Source of the DNA: Sthenelais limicola
Taxonomy: Eukaryota; Annelida; Polychaeta; Phyllodocida; Sigalionidae
Length of the DNA: 64,000 nucleotides
Assembly: GCA_942159475.1 (NCBI GenBank)
Contig: OW804096.1
Span: forward strand, 141,535,442-141,599,441
Direction: 5' to 3'
Positions within the stretch are counted from its first letter, which is position 1; every line of letters starts with the position of its first letter. This document shows positions 1 through 11,876 of the stretch, in pieces. The notes below the pieces were generated by a model. The model did no database searches, was not told the origin of the DNA, and saw only the letters and a list, made by a program, of their open reading frames with translations. Position numbers and translations under genes: made by a program.

Positions 1-691
1 GTTTGACCAATAGATTTGGAGTTCTATTGGTCAAATTGGTCTATTAGCTTATCTGATTCTATATATTCTGCTGCTGTTAACATATGTTTATAGAATTTCA
101 TTGAAAAATAACTCGTTGGTTGAAGAAGCGTGAATATTGCACGAGTTACGTAGCAACTTGTGCAATATTCTAAGCTTTTAATTATATGAATGAAAACATT
201 AATAAAATGAGTGAAACCACTACGGCAAAAGAATAAGATAAAAAAAAGGAAAAAAAGATAAACATGGTCAAATTGTCCCAATAAATTAGTCAAGTTACAC
301 TCAAACATGCAGGACAGAAACGGAGCAAAAAGTAGAACATCTTAATTTATTATCCTCTGAGTCCTCTGAGAATGCCGCATTAATGTTACCATTAAATAAT
401 TACTTCTGTCCCTATGTTGTCCAATTACAAGTCTTATAGGACCTACTCAATACACTTCCCTGTGTGTTTGATCAGTGACTGTAAAACACAACCCAACCTG
501 ACAATTGATATAATCTGGACTCATCTGCTACACTGGCCCCCCGGGACCGCTGTCATGCCCAATTTAAAGCCACCCAAGATAGGAGGAGGACCGGGGGGAG
601 GCAGGGCTATATTAGTGGGACACCCTGGAGGAAGGCTCAACTCTGACCCAGCTGAGTGTCCTGAATCCGGAACTGCTCCAGCACATCTAAT
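1..691. other. Intergenic, AT-rich, no gene seen
   Basis: I see no gene here. Around 47-100 the text resembles the 69-bp minisatellite unit found at 5.0-5.6 kb (CTGCTGCTGTTA followed by ATGTTTATA), so this is probably a degenerate relative. The short ORFs have no recognisable motif. Confidence 0.5.
100..190. repeat. Foldback repeat fragment (family E)
   Basis: It carries ACTCGTTGGTTGAAG followed by CACGAGTTACGTAG and AATATTCTAAGC. The same words recur at 21960-22010 and, reversed, at 37800-37885, which marks this as a partial copy of one dispersed foldback family. Confidence 0.55.
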
Positions 692-770
692 AGGGTCAGA
701 TCTTCAGAAAATGTACAATTGACCTTCACCAATCCTCTCAAATAACCCATATTTAAGACAGAAATCTGCC
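692..770 (-). repeat. MITE family A, truncated copy
   Basis: Only one terminal inverted repeat (GGGTCAGATCTTCAGAAAAT) and about 50 bp of the adjoining interior (CCTTCACCAATCCTCTCAAA) are present. Confidence 0.7.
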
Positions 771-1049
771 TTGCTATTATAACCAGGCTTGTGTTCACTC
801 ACAAAATTCTTATTTCCTTTAAACATTTTTTATTTTGACAAACAATTCCACCCAAATGGTACGTTTCAAGTTATCGAAAACAATATGTGATGAACAAAAC
901 ATAAGGAGGATACAACTATCATCATTTTTTGTTTTTAAAATACTTTTATTGAGTCTGTCTCAACAAATTCTCTGGTTCCCCTGGGGTCGATAACACTAGG
1001 TTTACATCGTACCATCTCCATCTTTGACCAATACAACTATCATCATAAT

Positions 1050-1464
1050 TGTGATGTGTTTCAGGAAAATGAGTCATAAACCGCAAAAAATTTTGATTTT
1101 GAGATATCATCATATTTAAAAAGAGGAGATCAAGGTGATTCCAATGATAGTAAACATTGAGGGCATTAAATAAGTATTTCTATATTTCAAGTTTGATGTT
1201 TTTATTTCTGAAAAAAAAAAAGTTTTCAATATTGTTGGGTGAATAATTACTGGTAAAGTCGGTAAATGTACTCCATAGGATGATCTTAGGAATGCATGAG
1301 TATATTTAATACACTATCCTGAAATTTAATCCATGTATTCATAAGACCTATCTGACTAGATACCCCAAAAATGAAAACATTCCAAAAAGGAGATCTCGTG
1401 ACTAAATGACTTTTAAAATCATGAATTTTGCGACTTATGACTCATTTTCCTGAAACACACCACA
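1050..1464 (+). mobile_element. MITE family B, full-length copy
   Basis: It starts TGTGATGTGTTTCAGGAAAA and ends with the reverse complement (CTCATTTTCCTGAAACACAC then CACA). The element is about 415 bp, AT-rich and has no ORF. AT precedes and follows the ends, compatible with a 2-bp target duplication. The transposase family supplying it is not identifiable from the window. Confidence 0.75.
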
Positions 1465-1812
1465 ATTAGACTTTTCAATTTATACAGAGGGTATTCACAA
1501 CTCTATTACCTTTCAGATAGTAACTAGACATGTGCAGTTTAGCATCCTCTCAGATAATTTATAATGTCGTTGAAAGATGTTTTTCATAATTCTAACATTC
1601 TACAAATATATGAAAGATAGGCACGGGAACAACACAATAGGTTATAGGTTTGCTTAGTGGAGGAGCTGGTATAGCAAACCGGTAGTGAACATGTTGTCAA
1701 AGTGGGACTTGACCCAAGCTTTTAATTAATTAGGTTTTATTGATGTCGAAACGCATCCGTGACGCCCCCTACCGACTCATGGGCCTAACCAGCCTTCTTC
1801 CCGACACCACTC
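1465..1812. other. Intergenic, nothing recognised
   Basis: About 350 bp between two MITEs with no ORF, satellite or RNA gene that I can support. Confidence 0.5.
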
Positions 1813-2039
1813 ATGGGTCAGATTCTTAGAAAATGTGCAATTGGCAGCTGTACACATTTAGTAGATTCTGCTAAATCAGGCTGCAATTTGGTCAATACTG
1901 GGTATATCTGAGTATATTCGGCATTGCATTGATTCTAGCAATCGGTTTGGTTAGGTTGAACTGTATTTTGAACTTTGTTTTCATCTGAAATTTGGTTTAT
2001 TTGAGAAGACTGGCGAAGATTTTCTGAAAATCTGACCCT
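1813..2039 (+). mobile_element. MITE family A copy
   Basis: Terminal inverted repeats TGGGTCAGATTCTTAGAAAA and TTTTCTGAAAATCTGACCCT bound a 227-bp non-coding element. I call plus the orientation in which the GGCAGCTGTACACATTTAG end comes first. Confidence 0.8.
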
Positions 2040-2103
2040 CAATAAATTGTTTTTCCTCGCCTAAGCTCACTCCCTGGTTACATTCACCGTATCACTAATT
2101 GTT

Positions 2104-2712
2104 ATCTTGTGGGAGGGAGGGGATGGGAACAGCCAGCTGGCCTGGGGGGGCTGCTTATAGTGGGAGGGAGGGGGGGGGGAATGGCTTGCAGGCCACGGGG
2201 GGGGGCTGCTTATAGTGGGAGGGAGGGGGGAGGGAATGGCTTGCAGGCCAGGGGGGGCTGCTTATAGTGGGAGGGAGGGGGGAGGGAATGGCTTGCAGGC
2301 CACGGGGGGGGCTGCTTATAGTGGGAGGGAGGGGGGAGGGAATGGCTTGCAGGCCAGGGGGGGGCTGCTTATAGTGGGAGGGAGGGGGGAGGGAATGGCT
2401 TGCAGGCCACGGGGGGGCTGCTTATAGTGGGAGGGAGGGGGGGAGGGAATGGCTTGCAGGCCAGGGGGGGGGCTGCTTATAGTGGGAGGGGAGAGGGGAG
2501 GGAATGGCTTGCAGGCCAGGGGGGGGGGGCTGCTTATAGTGGGAGGGAGGGGGGAGGGAATGGCTTGCAGGTCTTGGGTGGACTGCTTATAGTGGGAGCG
2601 AGGGGGGAGGGAATGGCTTGCAGGCCAGGGGGGGGGCTGCTTATAGTGGGAGGGAGGGGGGGAGGGAATGGCTTGCAGGCCTGGGGGGGACTGCTTATAG
2701 TGGGAGGGATTT
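2104..2712. repeat. G-rich minisatellite, units of about 52-60 bp
   Basis: About eleven units share the core GGCTGCTTATAGTGGGAGGG followed by a G-run block, then GAATGGCTTGCAGGCC. Unit length varies mostly through the number of G in the runs. The plus strand is strongly G-rich with many runs of four or more G, so G-quadruplex folding is plausible. ORFs across it (glycine/arginine-rich) are artefacts of the repeat. Confidence 0.9.
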
Positions 2713-3400
2713 AATATGGTTATATCAAGGGCGGGAGAGCTGAGAGTGAGTGAGTGAGTGAGTGAGTGAGTGAGTGAGTGAGTGAGTGAGTTTTATCAAC
2801 ACTTTTAATATATTATATCAAGGGCGGGAGAGCTGAGAGGGCGTGAGTGAGATTGGTTGCTTTACGCCCTTATCAACACATTGAATATGATTATATCAAG
2901 GGCGGGAGAGCTGAGAGTGAGTGAGTGAGATTGGTTGCTTTACGCCCTTATCAACACATTTAATATGGTTATATCAAGGGCGGGAGAGCTGAGAGTGAGT
3001 GAGTGAGATTGGTTGCTTTACGCCCTTATCAACACATTGAATATGATTATATCAAGGGCGGGAGAGCTGAGAGGGAGTGAGTGAGATTGGTTGCTTTACG
3101 CCCTTATCAACACATTGAATATGATTATATCAAGGGTGGGAGAGCTGAGAGGGAGTGAGTGAGATAGATTGGTTGCTTTACGCCCTTATCAACACATTGA
3201 ATATGATTATATCAAGGGCGGGAGAGCTGAGAGGGAGTGAGTGAGATTGGTTGCTTTACACCCTTATCAACACATTGAATATGATTATATCAAGGGCGGG
3301 AGAGCTGAGAGTGAGTGAGTGAGTGAGATCAGTTGCTTTACGCCCTCATCAACACATTTAATAAGGTAATATCAAGGGCGGGAGAGCTGAGAGGGAGGCA
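2713..3400. repeat. Minisatellite of about 76 bp with internal GAGT microsatellite
   Basis: About nine units carry ATATCAAGGGCGGGAGAGCT, a variable (GAGT)n block, then GATTGGTTGCTTTACGCCCT and TATCAACACATT. The first unit has an expanded GAGT run (2745-2790). Each unit holds the arms GGGCG and CGCCC, so it could fold locally. It directly abuts the G-rich array. Confidence 0.9.
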
Positions 3401-4042
3401 GTTAATGATCATACCCAGGAAAGAGAGATAGAGAAGAAGGGAGAGAGACACAGAGAACAAGAGACAGACAGGCAATGGAGGGGGAGGTGAGGGAGCTAAC
3501 TGAGTGACCAGTGGAGGTGTTCAGTGGGTTTGGTTGCAGGCAGCAATAACTGTGGGTTGCTGCCTGATTTTCAATTATCAACTATGTTAACTTGTTGCTG
3601 ATTGGTTCCTGAATATGTTAAGGCAATCAATTTGCTTATTTATCAGATAGGCCTAGGCTACCTAGGACCTCGTCATTCCTCTTCACCTACAGAACCAGCA
3701 CAAACCATCGCAAGGCTTACCGCAGAGCTTACCGCAGCCAGTGGAGACCACGCTTAATAGTGCACTGAGAGGCGACCAAGGGAGACTATTGATTTCATTG
3801 ATAAACAAGTGAACATTAGAATCGCTCTTACTGCACACAAATTAGCAGATGAAGAGTGAATGACAGGTCCACTGTGTAGAAGCAAACCAATAGCAAACGG
3901 CACAAATACAAGCGGTTCAGTGGAACCCCAGCTTAGGCCATGTATTTTTGATTGTTTACATAGGAAGGTCCCACTATTGGAGCAAACATTAGCATTGTCT
4001 GTACATTATACACAACTACTTCCCTAAATGCTGCTGAACAAA
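3401..4042. other. Intergenic with purine-rich stretch and MITE C fragment
   Basis: 3401-3500 is purine-rich (GAGAGAGA-type). The 3655-3762 part is a fragment of the third MITE family, described separately. No gene is seen. Confidence 0.5.
3655..3762 (+). repeat. MITE family C, partial copy
   Basis: It contains AGAACCAGCACAAACCATCG, CAAGGCTTACCGCAGAGC and CCGCAGCCAGTGGAGACCAC, matching the right half of the complete copy at 59089-59294. Confidence 0.7.
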
Positions 4043-4435
4043 TGTGATCCGTTTTAGGAAAATGAGTCATAAGTCGCAAAATATGGATTTTGAGATATCC
4101 CCATATTTGATAAGAGGAGATCAAGCCGATTCCAACGATGATAAACACTAGGACAACTTATAAGTATTTCTATATTTTTAAGTTTGATATTTTTACTCTT
4201 TTTTTTTTAAAATTGCAATGTTTCTGGATGCGAACTAAATATACTCTATATGAAGGCCTTCAAACGCAAGGACAAATTTAATACAATGTCCCGAAATTTG
4301 TTACATGCATTCATATGACTATAACTACTAAACCCTCTAAAACTCCGAACAATTCAATAAAGAGATCTTGTGATAAAACGCTTTGAAAAATATCAATTTT
4401 GCGACTTGTGACTCATTTTCCTGGAACACATCACA
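4043..4435 (+). mobile_element. MITE family B, full-length copy
   Basis: Ends TGTGATCCGTTTTAGGAAAA and TCATTTTCCTGGAACACATC. About 393 bp, no ORF. It is flanked by AA on both sides. Confidence 0.75.
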
Positions 4436-5020
4436 AATGGTTGCAAACTTCTTGGTAGTTTGAAACAAGAAATTGTTTTGTTAGTTTGCTACCACCTCTA
4501 TCACCTCCTCTACTATTGCCTACATATAAGTGATCGTGTTGGTGATCAAGCCTTAATATATTCACAAAGGAACTTGCAGTGACAGTTACTCACGTTCTCT
4601 TCCCGGTAAAGGTTCACTATGAGTATCAATTCCTACACAAGAAAAAAGTTTAAGAAAAATATGCAAAAAGTAAGAAAAGAGGACCCGAGTGCTTCCAACC
4701 ATATAGAACCATAGACATCCTGAGTCCTCTGAGGGGGAAATATTGTTAAAATATTGATACATCGATGGTCACGGTAACTTAACTCTCCATTCTTCCATGG
4801 TCACACTTTCCTATAGTAAGTAGCGACACTAAGTAAATAATACAAGTTCAAAGGGTTGGTAGTCGGGTGGCTTGTTGGTTGTCGTTCAATATTTATTCAT
4901 GTATTTTAACACAGCACTTTCATCTAGGGAGATATGTTCATCTTTTTCTACCCTGACATTAAAGCTGTATATTCCCAGCAATCTTTCTTTACCAAATTTA
5001 CTAATAAGGACTTATTATAT
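4436..5020. other. Intergenic, nothing recognised
   Basis: AT-rich DNA with no gene or repeat that I can support. Confidence 0.45.
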
Positions 5021-5565
5021 CAATAATATATCTGAGTGTATCAATATTCTGCTGCTGTTATATGTTTATACAAGAGTTACTCATATTATGACTTATAGGC
5101 CTGCATTTATCAATATTCTGCTGCTGCTATATGTTTATACAAGAGTTACTCATATTATGACTTATAGGACTGCATTTATCAATATTCTGCTGCTGTTATA
5201 TGTTTATACAAGAGTTACTCATATTATGACTTATAGGACTGAATGTATCAATATTCTGCTGCTGTTATGTGTTTATACAAGAGTTACTCATATATATATT
5301 ATGACTTATAGGGATGAATTCATTGATATTCTGCTGCTGTTATGTGTTTATACAAGAGTTACTCATATTATGACTTATAGGACTGAATCTATCAATATTC
5401 TGCTGCTGTTATATGTTTATACCAGAGTTACTCATATTATGACTTATAGGGATGAATTCATTGATATTCTGCTGCTGTTATATGTTTATACAAGAGTTAC
5501 TCATATTATGACTTATAGGACTGAATCTATCAATATTCTGCTGCTGTTATATGTTTATACAATAA
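5021..5565 (+). repeat. 69-bp minisatellite, about 8 units
   Basis: Units read roughly CAATATTCTGCTGCTGTTAT, ATGTTTATACAAGAGTTACT, CATATTATGACTTATAGG, spaced 69 bp apart. Because 69 is divisible by 3, one frame stays open and would encode a 23-residue repeat rich in Leu, Ile and Tyr. That ORF (4872-5738) runs into unrelated sequence, has no known domain and no codon constraint that I can see, so I treat it as satellite. Single relatives lie near 50, 30720 and 33500, so the unit derives from a dispersed repeat. Confidence 0.85.
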
Positions 5566-5811
5566 TTAACTCAAATCGCCCGAGAGAAAATAGCCGCAGG
5601 TTAGCGATAATACGGGGAGCCATCAGAGAAAAGTTTTTTCAACCGGCCCCGAAATATAGACATGGAAGTTATGAAGACGTAGAGGTAGCAAATACAACTG
5701 GACCAAATCCTCCAAAATGTTGGATTAATGAGTTTTAGATGGGTTGGAAAAGAACGGAACAAAATGAAGTAATTCTTAAGTTGTATCGAAGTAAGAATTA
5801 TCGCTTGTATA

Positions 5812-6048
5812 TGGGTCAGATTTTCAGAAAATGTACAATTCACCTTCACCAATTCTCTGAAATAACCCAAATTTCAGACGAAAATAAAGTTCAAAATACA
5901 ATTCAACCTAACGAGACAGATTGCTAGAATCAATGCAATGCCGAATATACTTAAATTTATATAGTATTGATCAAAATGAAACCTTATTTAGCAGAATTTC
6001 CTAAATGCGTAGAGCTGCGAATTGTACATTTTCTGAAAATATGAGCCA
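5812..6048 (-). mobile_element. MITE family A copy
   Basis: TIRs TGGGTCAGATTTTCAGAAAA and TTTTCTGAAAATATGAGCCA, 237 bp, with TA outside both ends. Confidence 0.8.
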
Positions 6049-6331
6049 TATATAGATGGTTCCCGGTAGTTGATGTAATAGGTAGGAAATAAAGCCTTTA
6101 TTTATGGTTACGATATTTGTTTCACTAGCTATTGGGCTAATTATAGCCCTTCATCAGTCAAATCTTAAGTGTTTGACCAAAGTTAACTGAGAGGTGGAGA
6201 TTTAGATCTGGCCTAGAGGGGAATTATTGTATAAGTGTAGACCAGTGGGGGGCCAAGGTACAAAGTTCACTCAGCATGTATCAGGGCAAGGTGTGAAGTG
6301 TTGGGGTCATTACCAGGCCATGGTCGGCATA
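6049..6331. other. Spacer between MITEs
   Basis: No gene is seen. A short imperfect palindrome lies near 6125-6155 (CTATTGGGCTAATTATAGCC). Confidence 0.4.
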
Positions 6332-6568
6332 TGGGTCAGATTTTCAGAAAATGTACAATTGGCAGCTGTATATATTTAGTAAATTCTGCTAAATTAGGCT
6401 GAAAAATCGTCAAAACTAGATATGTGTGAGTATATTTAGTATTGCCTTCATTCAAGCAATCTGTTAGGTTATGTTGAACTGTATTTAGAACCTCACTTTT
6501 GTCTTAAATCTGGATTATTTGAGAGGATTGGTGAAGACGAATTGTACATTTTCTGAAAATCTGACCCA
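6332..6568 (+). mobile_element. MITE family A copy
   Basis: Intact TIRs at both ends and TA on both flanks. 237 bp, inverted relative to the copy 300 bp upstream. Confidence 0.82.
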
Positions 6569-6589
6569 TATGAGCCAACAGTTGATAAG

Positions 6590-6765
6590 GGTTAATTTGC
6601 CAGAAAATGTACAACTTACCTTCACCAACCTTCTGAAATTACCCAAAATTAAGACAAAAATAAGGTTCAAAACTCAGTTCAACATAACCAAACAGAATCA
6701 AGTTGCTAGAATCAAGTCAATACCAAATATACTCAGATATAATATATATAATACCAATTTAGCTG
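6590..6765 (-). repeat. MITE family A, truncated copy
   Basis: It starts inside the TIR (CCAGAAAATGTACAACTTAC), keeps the interior CCTTCACCAACCTTCTGAAA, and breaks off after the ACTCAGATAT segment. Confidence 0.65.
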
Positions 6766-8344
6766 CGTTTTTCCCCGTTTTAACCATATCTCTCTGTAAA
6801 AACGAATCAACTAAAGTCCCTTGTTGATATAATAATGCAAAAAGTGTTAGCTCTCACTGGTAAAATACTCCTGTGTGTACATCACATGGAATGGGCAATA
6901 CATAATATTACATGCTAAAGGCTAATAGTGCTTTGCCTCCGAATATAAAGAAACTAATATTAATCATTTATTGTCGTAGAAAACTAATATTAATCAATTA
7001 TTGTCGTAGTAAACAATAACAATGGCTTAATGGTGTGATACATGCGATGATGTGATACATTAATTGATAGGATTAATAGCATTATTTAGCACTAGTATGA
7101 ATTGTCATGATTGTGTATCTGTAGGACACCAGGCGATGTGTTTTATCTTATCTGATTATCAACTATTGTGTACTCAATGTGCATCCACGCTAATTAATTG
7201 CCGTGTACAGTATAGGCCAGAACCGGGATTTTCTGGCCCTGTAGGGCCGATTATGTAATACCATTCGGCGAATGGTATTATGTATAACAGGGCATTACAG
7301 CACCACGGCCGAGTGCACTGTCACACCTAACCAAAACCATGTGTTTCATCATTGAGCATCCCCCTATCTCTCTTCTCTCCCTCTCTTAATACCCGACCTC
7401 TCTCTCCCTTGTATAAGAATACACCCACTCACAGTCACATCACAAATACAAAGCTTTAATATCTTTCCTCATAGTCGTCACACATTGATGAAATAAAGAT
7501 GAGAATAGTTCTTATGGCTAGGAGAATACTTCCAAAATGATTTAGTTAGTATGTTTTACAATTTAAAAAAAAGTTTAAAGATGAGTGGACCACCTGCTGA
7601 TTGATACTGACACCACTTGCATTCGGGGACTAATTGATACATGTTTGTGTTAGGGATTGGGGTGGAGAAAGCTTCCCCCTGCTGATAGTTCTCTCCGGAC
7701 AAACTCTGGACTGTGTACGACATTGAATGTTGTACACAAACCCTTGAAAGGGTTTGTACTCACTGTATGTACAGGGCTCTAACTTTCGGGATGGCTAATA
7801 TAGATCTCAAGTGAGGTTACCTGCGTATTGGCGTTTCCTAAATATTTTTTTAAAAACCAGTTGAATTTAGTTATCTCATCTGCTCCAACGAACCAATTTG
7901 TAGCAACCACAGTGCTATATATATATATAATCTTTTTTTTTTTTATTCCAACACATTTCATACATATGACGATTTTTTCATAAAATTGTAAATATATTCC
8001 AATGCATTAAAATAGGGTAAAGCGTCCTCTATAACTAGGTTTTCCAGACGACCCTATAGAATGGCATCCAATCCACTTGAGTCTCTACACATAGTTGTAA
8101 AAGGGTTTTCACTGCCTCCATGTCCTGATTTCAAACTTTCAACATAGCTTACTTTTGACACAGGTGAGGTAACCTGGGCATTGTTTGTCGCAAAAAATGT
8201 TTTAAAGCAATGTTTTACGGCATTGTCTGCTCCAAGAACCGATTTGTGGCTGACCTACTTAGGCAGAGGTAGGGAAACTCCATGTTTCAGCACTGCAGGG
8301 AACCCCCCCCCCCACACACACACACACAATGACGTCATCTAACT
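6766..8344. other. Intergenic, small palindromes only
   Basis: No gene is supported. Small inverted repeats occur at 7215-7235 (TCTGGCCCTGTAGGGCCGA), 7256-7282 (TAATACCATTCGGCGAATGG then TATTA) and 7738-7757 (AACCCTTGAAAGGGTTTG). 6951-7015 holds a short tandem duplication of TATTAATCATTTATTGTCGT. A C-run and CA dinucleotide tract lies at 8307-8329. Confidence 0.5.
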
Positions 8345-8465
8345 TAAAAGATAGAAATATGTATTAGATGTCCTAATGTTTACTATCATTGGAATCGCCT
8401 TGATCTCATCTTTTCAGATATCCATATATCTTTTTTGGCGATTGATTTTCTTGAAACATATCACA
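8345..8465 (-). repeat. MITE family B, truncated copy
   Basis: It retains only the end that carries TTACTATCATTGGAATCGCC, TTGATCTCATCTTTTCAGAT and a degenerate TIR (TTTTCTTGAAACATATCACA). Confidence 0.6.
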
Positions 8466-8543
8466 AATACAAAATAAACCAGCCTTGAACAAAATCATAA
8501 TAATTTTCATATTATATAACGATATATATACATAGTACTATTA

Positions 8544-8820
8544 TGTGATATATTCCAGGGAAATGAGTCACAAGTCGCATCAAATGGATTTTTGGGCGGA
8601 CATTTACTAGTAAAGTAGCTAAATATAGCGCATAACATGACCTTAGAAATACATAGATATATTTATTAGACTGTCCTGAAATTTGATACATGTATTCTAG
8701 CTACAACAAGCATTAAGCCACTTAAACATGGAAACATTCCCACAAATACATCCTGTGAATAAAACACTGGGAAAAATATCAATTTTGCGACTTATGACCC
8801 ATTTTCTGGAACACATCACA
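8544..8820 (+). mobile_element. MITE family B, internally deleted copy
   Basis: Both TIRs are present (TGTGATATATTCCAGGGAAA; TTTTCTGGAACACATCACA) but the copy is only 277 bp. About 120 bp of the interior is missing just after the left TIR. TA flanks each end. Confidence 0.7.
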
Positions 8821-9000
8821 TATATATAAGATTAAGATGTTTTTATGAAACACCCCTCTGACACATGTACATATAACAACAGAACAAAGTACACATTAAC
8901 GACCCAACACCATAGAACAGACAAGATGTATGATTGTTTACGACAGTACTGTATTACACAACATATTCCCCAAGGCCTGGCAATGACTCTACTCCCCATG

Positions 9001-9237
9001 TGGGTCAGATTTTCAGAAAATGTACAATTGGCAGCTGTACACATTTAGTAAAATCTTCTAAATTAGGCTGCAATTTGGTCAATATTAGGTAAATTCGAGT
9101 ATATTCGGCCTTGCATTGATTCTAGCAATCTGTTTGGTTATGTTGAATAGTATTTTGAACTTTATTTTCGTCTGAAATCTGGGTTATTTGAGGGGATTGG
9201 TGAAGGTGAATTGTACATTTTCTGAAAATCTGACCCA
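9001..9237 (+). mobile_element. MITE family A copy
   Basis: TIRs TGGGTCAGATTTTCAGAAAA and TTTTCTGAAAATCTGACCCA are intact over 237 bp. ORFs on either strand across it are artefacts. Confidence 0.82.
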
Positions 9238-9485
9238 TGTACACGTGTATACAATGGATGGTATAATGAAGACCTAACACAATTAGAGACCATGTCCCAC
9301 TAAGGCTGGAAGCAATCATTACACTAACTAGTGGTAATAGCGGTAATAGAGCCTTCCTGTCCCTGATCCCCCGTCCTCCAGTCTCTCTACCTATAAAGGG
9401 GTAATGTAATAATGGCAAGTATTGTCACACTCTTGCTACTGCTGGGCTGGATTATATGGGATGGGATGGGAGAAGGTGTACACTT

Positions 9486-9845
9486 GGGTGAGGTCGCCAG
9501 ATAATGTACAAAAGGGGAGTTGCATAGCCGCCATTTTGAATCTTGATTCAAATGGAATTGTGGGACTAATGGTACCGTCTACAATCTATAGAAAACATGC
9601 CATGTTCAGCATGGTGTATTTATCAATGCTCTAATGTCAATATCCATGTGCTATACATGTTTTCATAGCACAAACCTTCATTTTTCCCATCATGCATTTG
9701 GTTTTCATGGATCATTTATACAACCTGTCATATTGGTGAAAACGTTCTTGCAATTTTCGATAAGATATTGCCAAATATTTGTATGTCAGATTTCATCAGA
9801 ATCCATCCCAGCATGCACTGCAGTAGACATGCGCAGTGAGACAAT
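9486..9845 (+). repeat. Dispersed repeat D
   Basis: Segments such as GAGTTGCATAGCCGCCATTT, CATGCCATGTTCAGCATGG, ATGTCAATATCCATGTG and CATCATGCATTTGGTTTT recur in reverse order and complement at 17525-17905. It looks like a non-autonomous element of about 360 bp. The terminus and class are unresolved. Confidence 0.65.
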
Positions 9846-9929
9846 ATATAAAATTCATATCCTCATGTGATCGATGTATTCTAGATTATTTACAAGTTTC
9901 ATTATTATCTCGTTGTTGTTATTAACATA

Positions 9930-10165
9930 TGAGTCAGATATTCAGAAAATGTACAATTGGCCTTCACCAATCCTCTCAAATAACCCAAATTTAAGTCGAA
10001 AATCAGGTTAAAATGGAGCTAAACATAAGCAGACAGATGTATTGAATGAATACAATACAGAACACACCCAGATATACCTAGTATTTATTATTTTTCACTC
10101 TAATTTAGCAGAATTTGATAGATGTGTAGAACTATAGATTGTGCATTTTCTTATAACTTGACCCA
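9930..10165 (-). mobile_element. MITE family A copy
   Basis: Divergent TIRs (TGAGTCAGATATTCAGAAAA; CTTATAACTTGACCCA), with the usual 236-bp length. Confidence 0.75.
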
Positions 10166-10367
10166 TATAATGAAAGGTTTAATAGATTGATGAAGCCTTA
10201 TATCTGCCTGGTATTCTCACCACAAGACTGGGGCTTATCACACAGCCAACTCCTCTACCTGAACTGCATACTTACACACTGCGATAATTACCTGGGCTGT
10301 AAAGTGGGATCTAAGCTCTGGGGTTAGCCTTGCGATGGTCTTGCGGTGGTTCTGTTAGGCGGTTAGA

Positions 10368-10492
10368 TCCTGAGGTTATGGTCGTGAATTTTGTCTAAGG
10401 CTCCCGTGAACCAATCCGAGGCGAAGCTGAGGCTTGTTTCCTGGAGCCTTAGACAAAATGAAGGACCATAACCGAAGGATCTAATGGCTTTA
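10368..10492. repeat. Foldback (long inverted repeat)
   Basis: The arm TTAGATCCTGAGGTTATGGT followed by TTTTGTCTAAGGCTCC pairs with GGAGCCTTAGACAAAAT and GGACCATAACCGAAGGATCT. The loop is about 30 bp and lies near 10425. The arms are imperfect, so this is an aged element rather than an assembly fold. Confidence 0.7.
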
Positions 10493-10705
10493 GTCCGCTG
10501 TTATTGGGCTGTTACTATCACTAACAACAAATTAAAAAATAGATTTCGAAGCAAAATGAACCAGTTGAAAGCCATGATTTTGCCGTTTTGGGCAGTAAAT
10601 ATTGTTTTGTGTTTTTGTTGATGTAAGCGGTAGGCCGGAAACGGAAGTCCAACACTAGTACAACTGTCTGTATGTGTGTAACTGTCCTGGCCAGTCCAAC
10701 AAATG

Positions 10706-10828
10706 GGCACTAAAGGTGGAGAGGAGTGATGAGGGCCTCCCTATATGGTTCACTGGCCACCTTACCACTCCCCTCCACCTATAGAACCATCACAACAACA
10801 TCACAAGGCTTATCTGACCCATATATAT
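10706..10828 (+). repeat. MITE family C relative next to the satellite
   Basis: GGAGAGGAGTGATGAGGGCC, TTCACTGGCCACCTTACCAC and ATAGAACCATCACAACAACA parallel 59150-59255. A short reverse-complement piece lies at 10309-10345 (AGCCTTGCGATGGTCTTGCG), so the 10368-10492 foldback and its flanks may have split an older copy. Confidence 0.5.
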
Positions 10829-11876
10829 TGCTATTTCGTAAGTTATGGAAAGTCTCTATTGCAACCAATGGAACCACTCTCAGCAACCCAACCCTATGTC
10901 CTCCTCCTATCTCTCTTTTGCACCCAATGGTACCACTCTCAGCAACCCCACCCAATGCCCTCCTCCTATCTCTCTATTGCTACCAATGGTACTACTCTCA
11001 GCAACCCAACCCAATGCCCTCCTCCTATCTCTCTATTGCTACCAATAGTACTACTCTCAGCAACCCAACCCAATGCCCTCCTCCTTTCTCTCTATTGCTA
11101 CCAATGGTACCACTCTCAGCAACACGACCCAATGCCCTCCTCCTATCTCTCTATTGCAACCATTGGTACCACTCTCAGCAACCCAACCCAATGCCCTCCT
11201 CCTATCTCTCTATTGCTACCAATGGTACCACTCTCAGCAACACAACCCAATGCCCTCCTCCTATCTCTCTATTGCAACCAATGGTACCACTCTCAGCAAC
11301 CCAACCCAATGCCCTCCTCCTATCTCTCTATTGCAACCAATGGTACCACTCTCAGCAACCCAACCCAATGCCCTCCTCCTATCTCTCTATTGCAACCAAT
11401 GGTACCACTCTCAGCAACCCAACCCTCCTCCTATCTCTCTATTGCAACCAATGGTACTACTCTCAGCAACCCAATGCCCTCCTCCTATCTCTCTATTGCA
11501 ACCAATGGTACCACTCTCAGCAACCCAACCCAATGCCCTCCTCCTATCTCTCTATTGCAACCAATGGTACTACTCTCAGCAACCCAACCCAATGCCCTCC
11601 TCCTATCTCTCTATTGCTACCAATGGTACCACTCTCAGCAACCCAACCCAATGCCCTCCTCCTATCTCTCTATTGCAACCAATGGTACCACTCTCAGCAA
11701 CCCAACCCTCCTCCTATCTCTCTATTGCAACCAATGGTACTACTCTCAGCAACCCAACCCAATGCCCTCCTCCTATCTCTCTACTGCACCCAATGGTACC
11801 ACTCTCAGCAACCCGACCCAATGCCCTCCTCCTATCTCTCTATTGCTACCAATGGTACCACTCTCAGCAACCCAAC

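Noticed and set aside
2104..3400. CRISPR-like arrays
   Set aside because: The units are contiguous without unique spacers, and the genome is eukaryotic. The same applies to the arrays at 5.0, 10.8, 21.1, 59.3 and 61.8 kb.
4872..5738. 288-codon ORF as a membrane protein gene
   Set aside because: It is the 69-bp minisatellite read in phase and continues into unrelated DNA. No domain, no ATG context or splice support.
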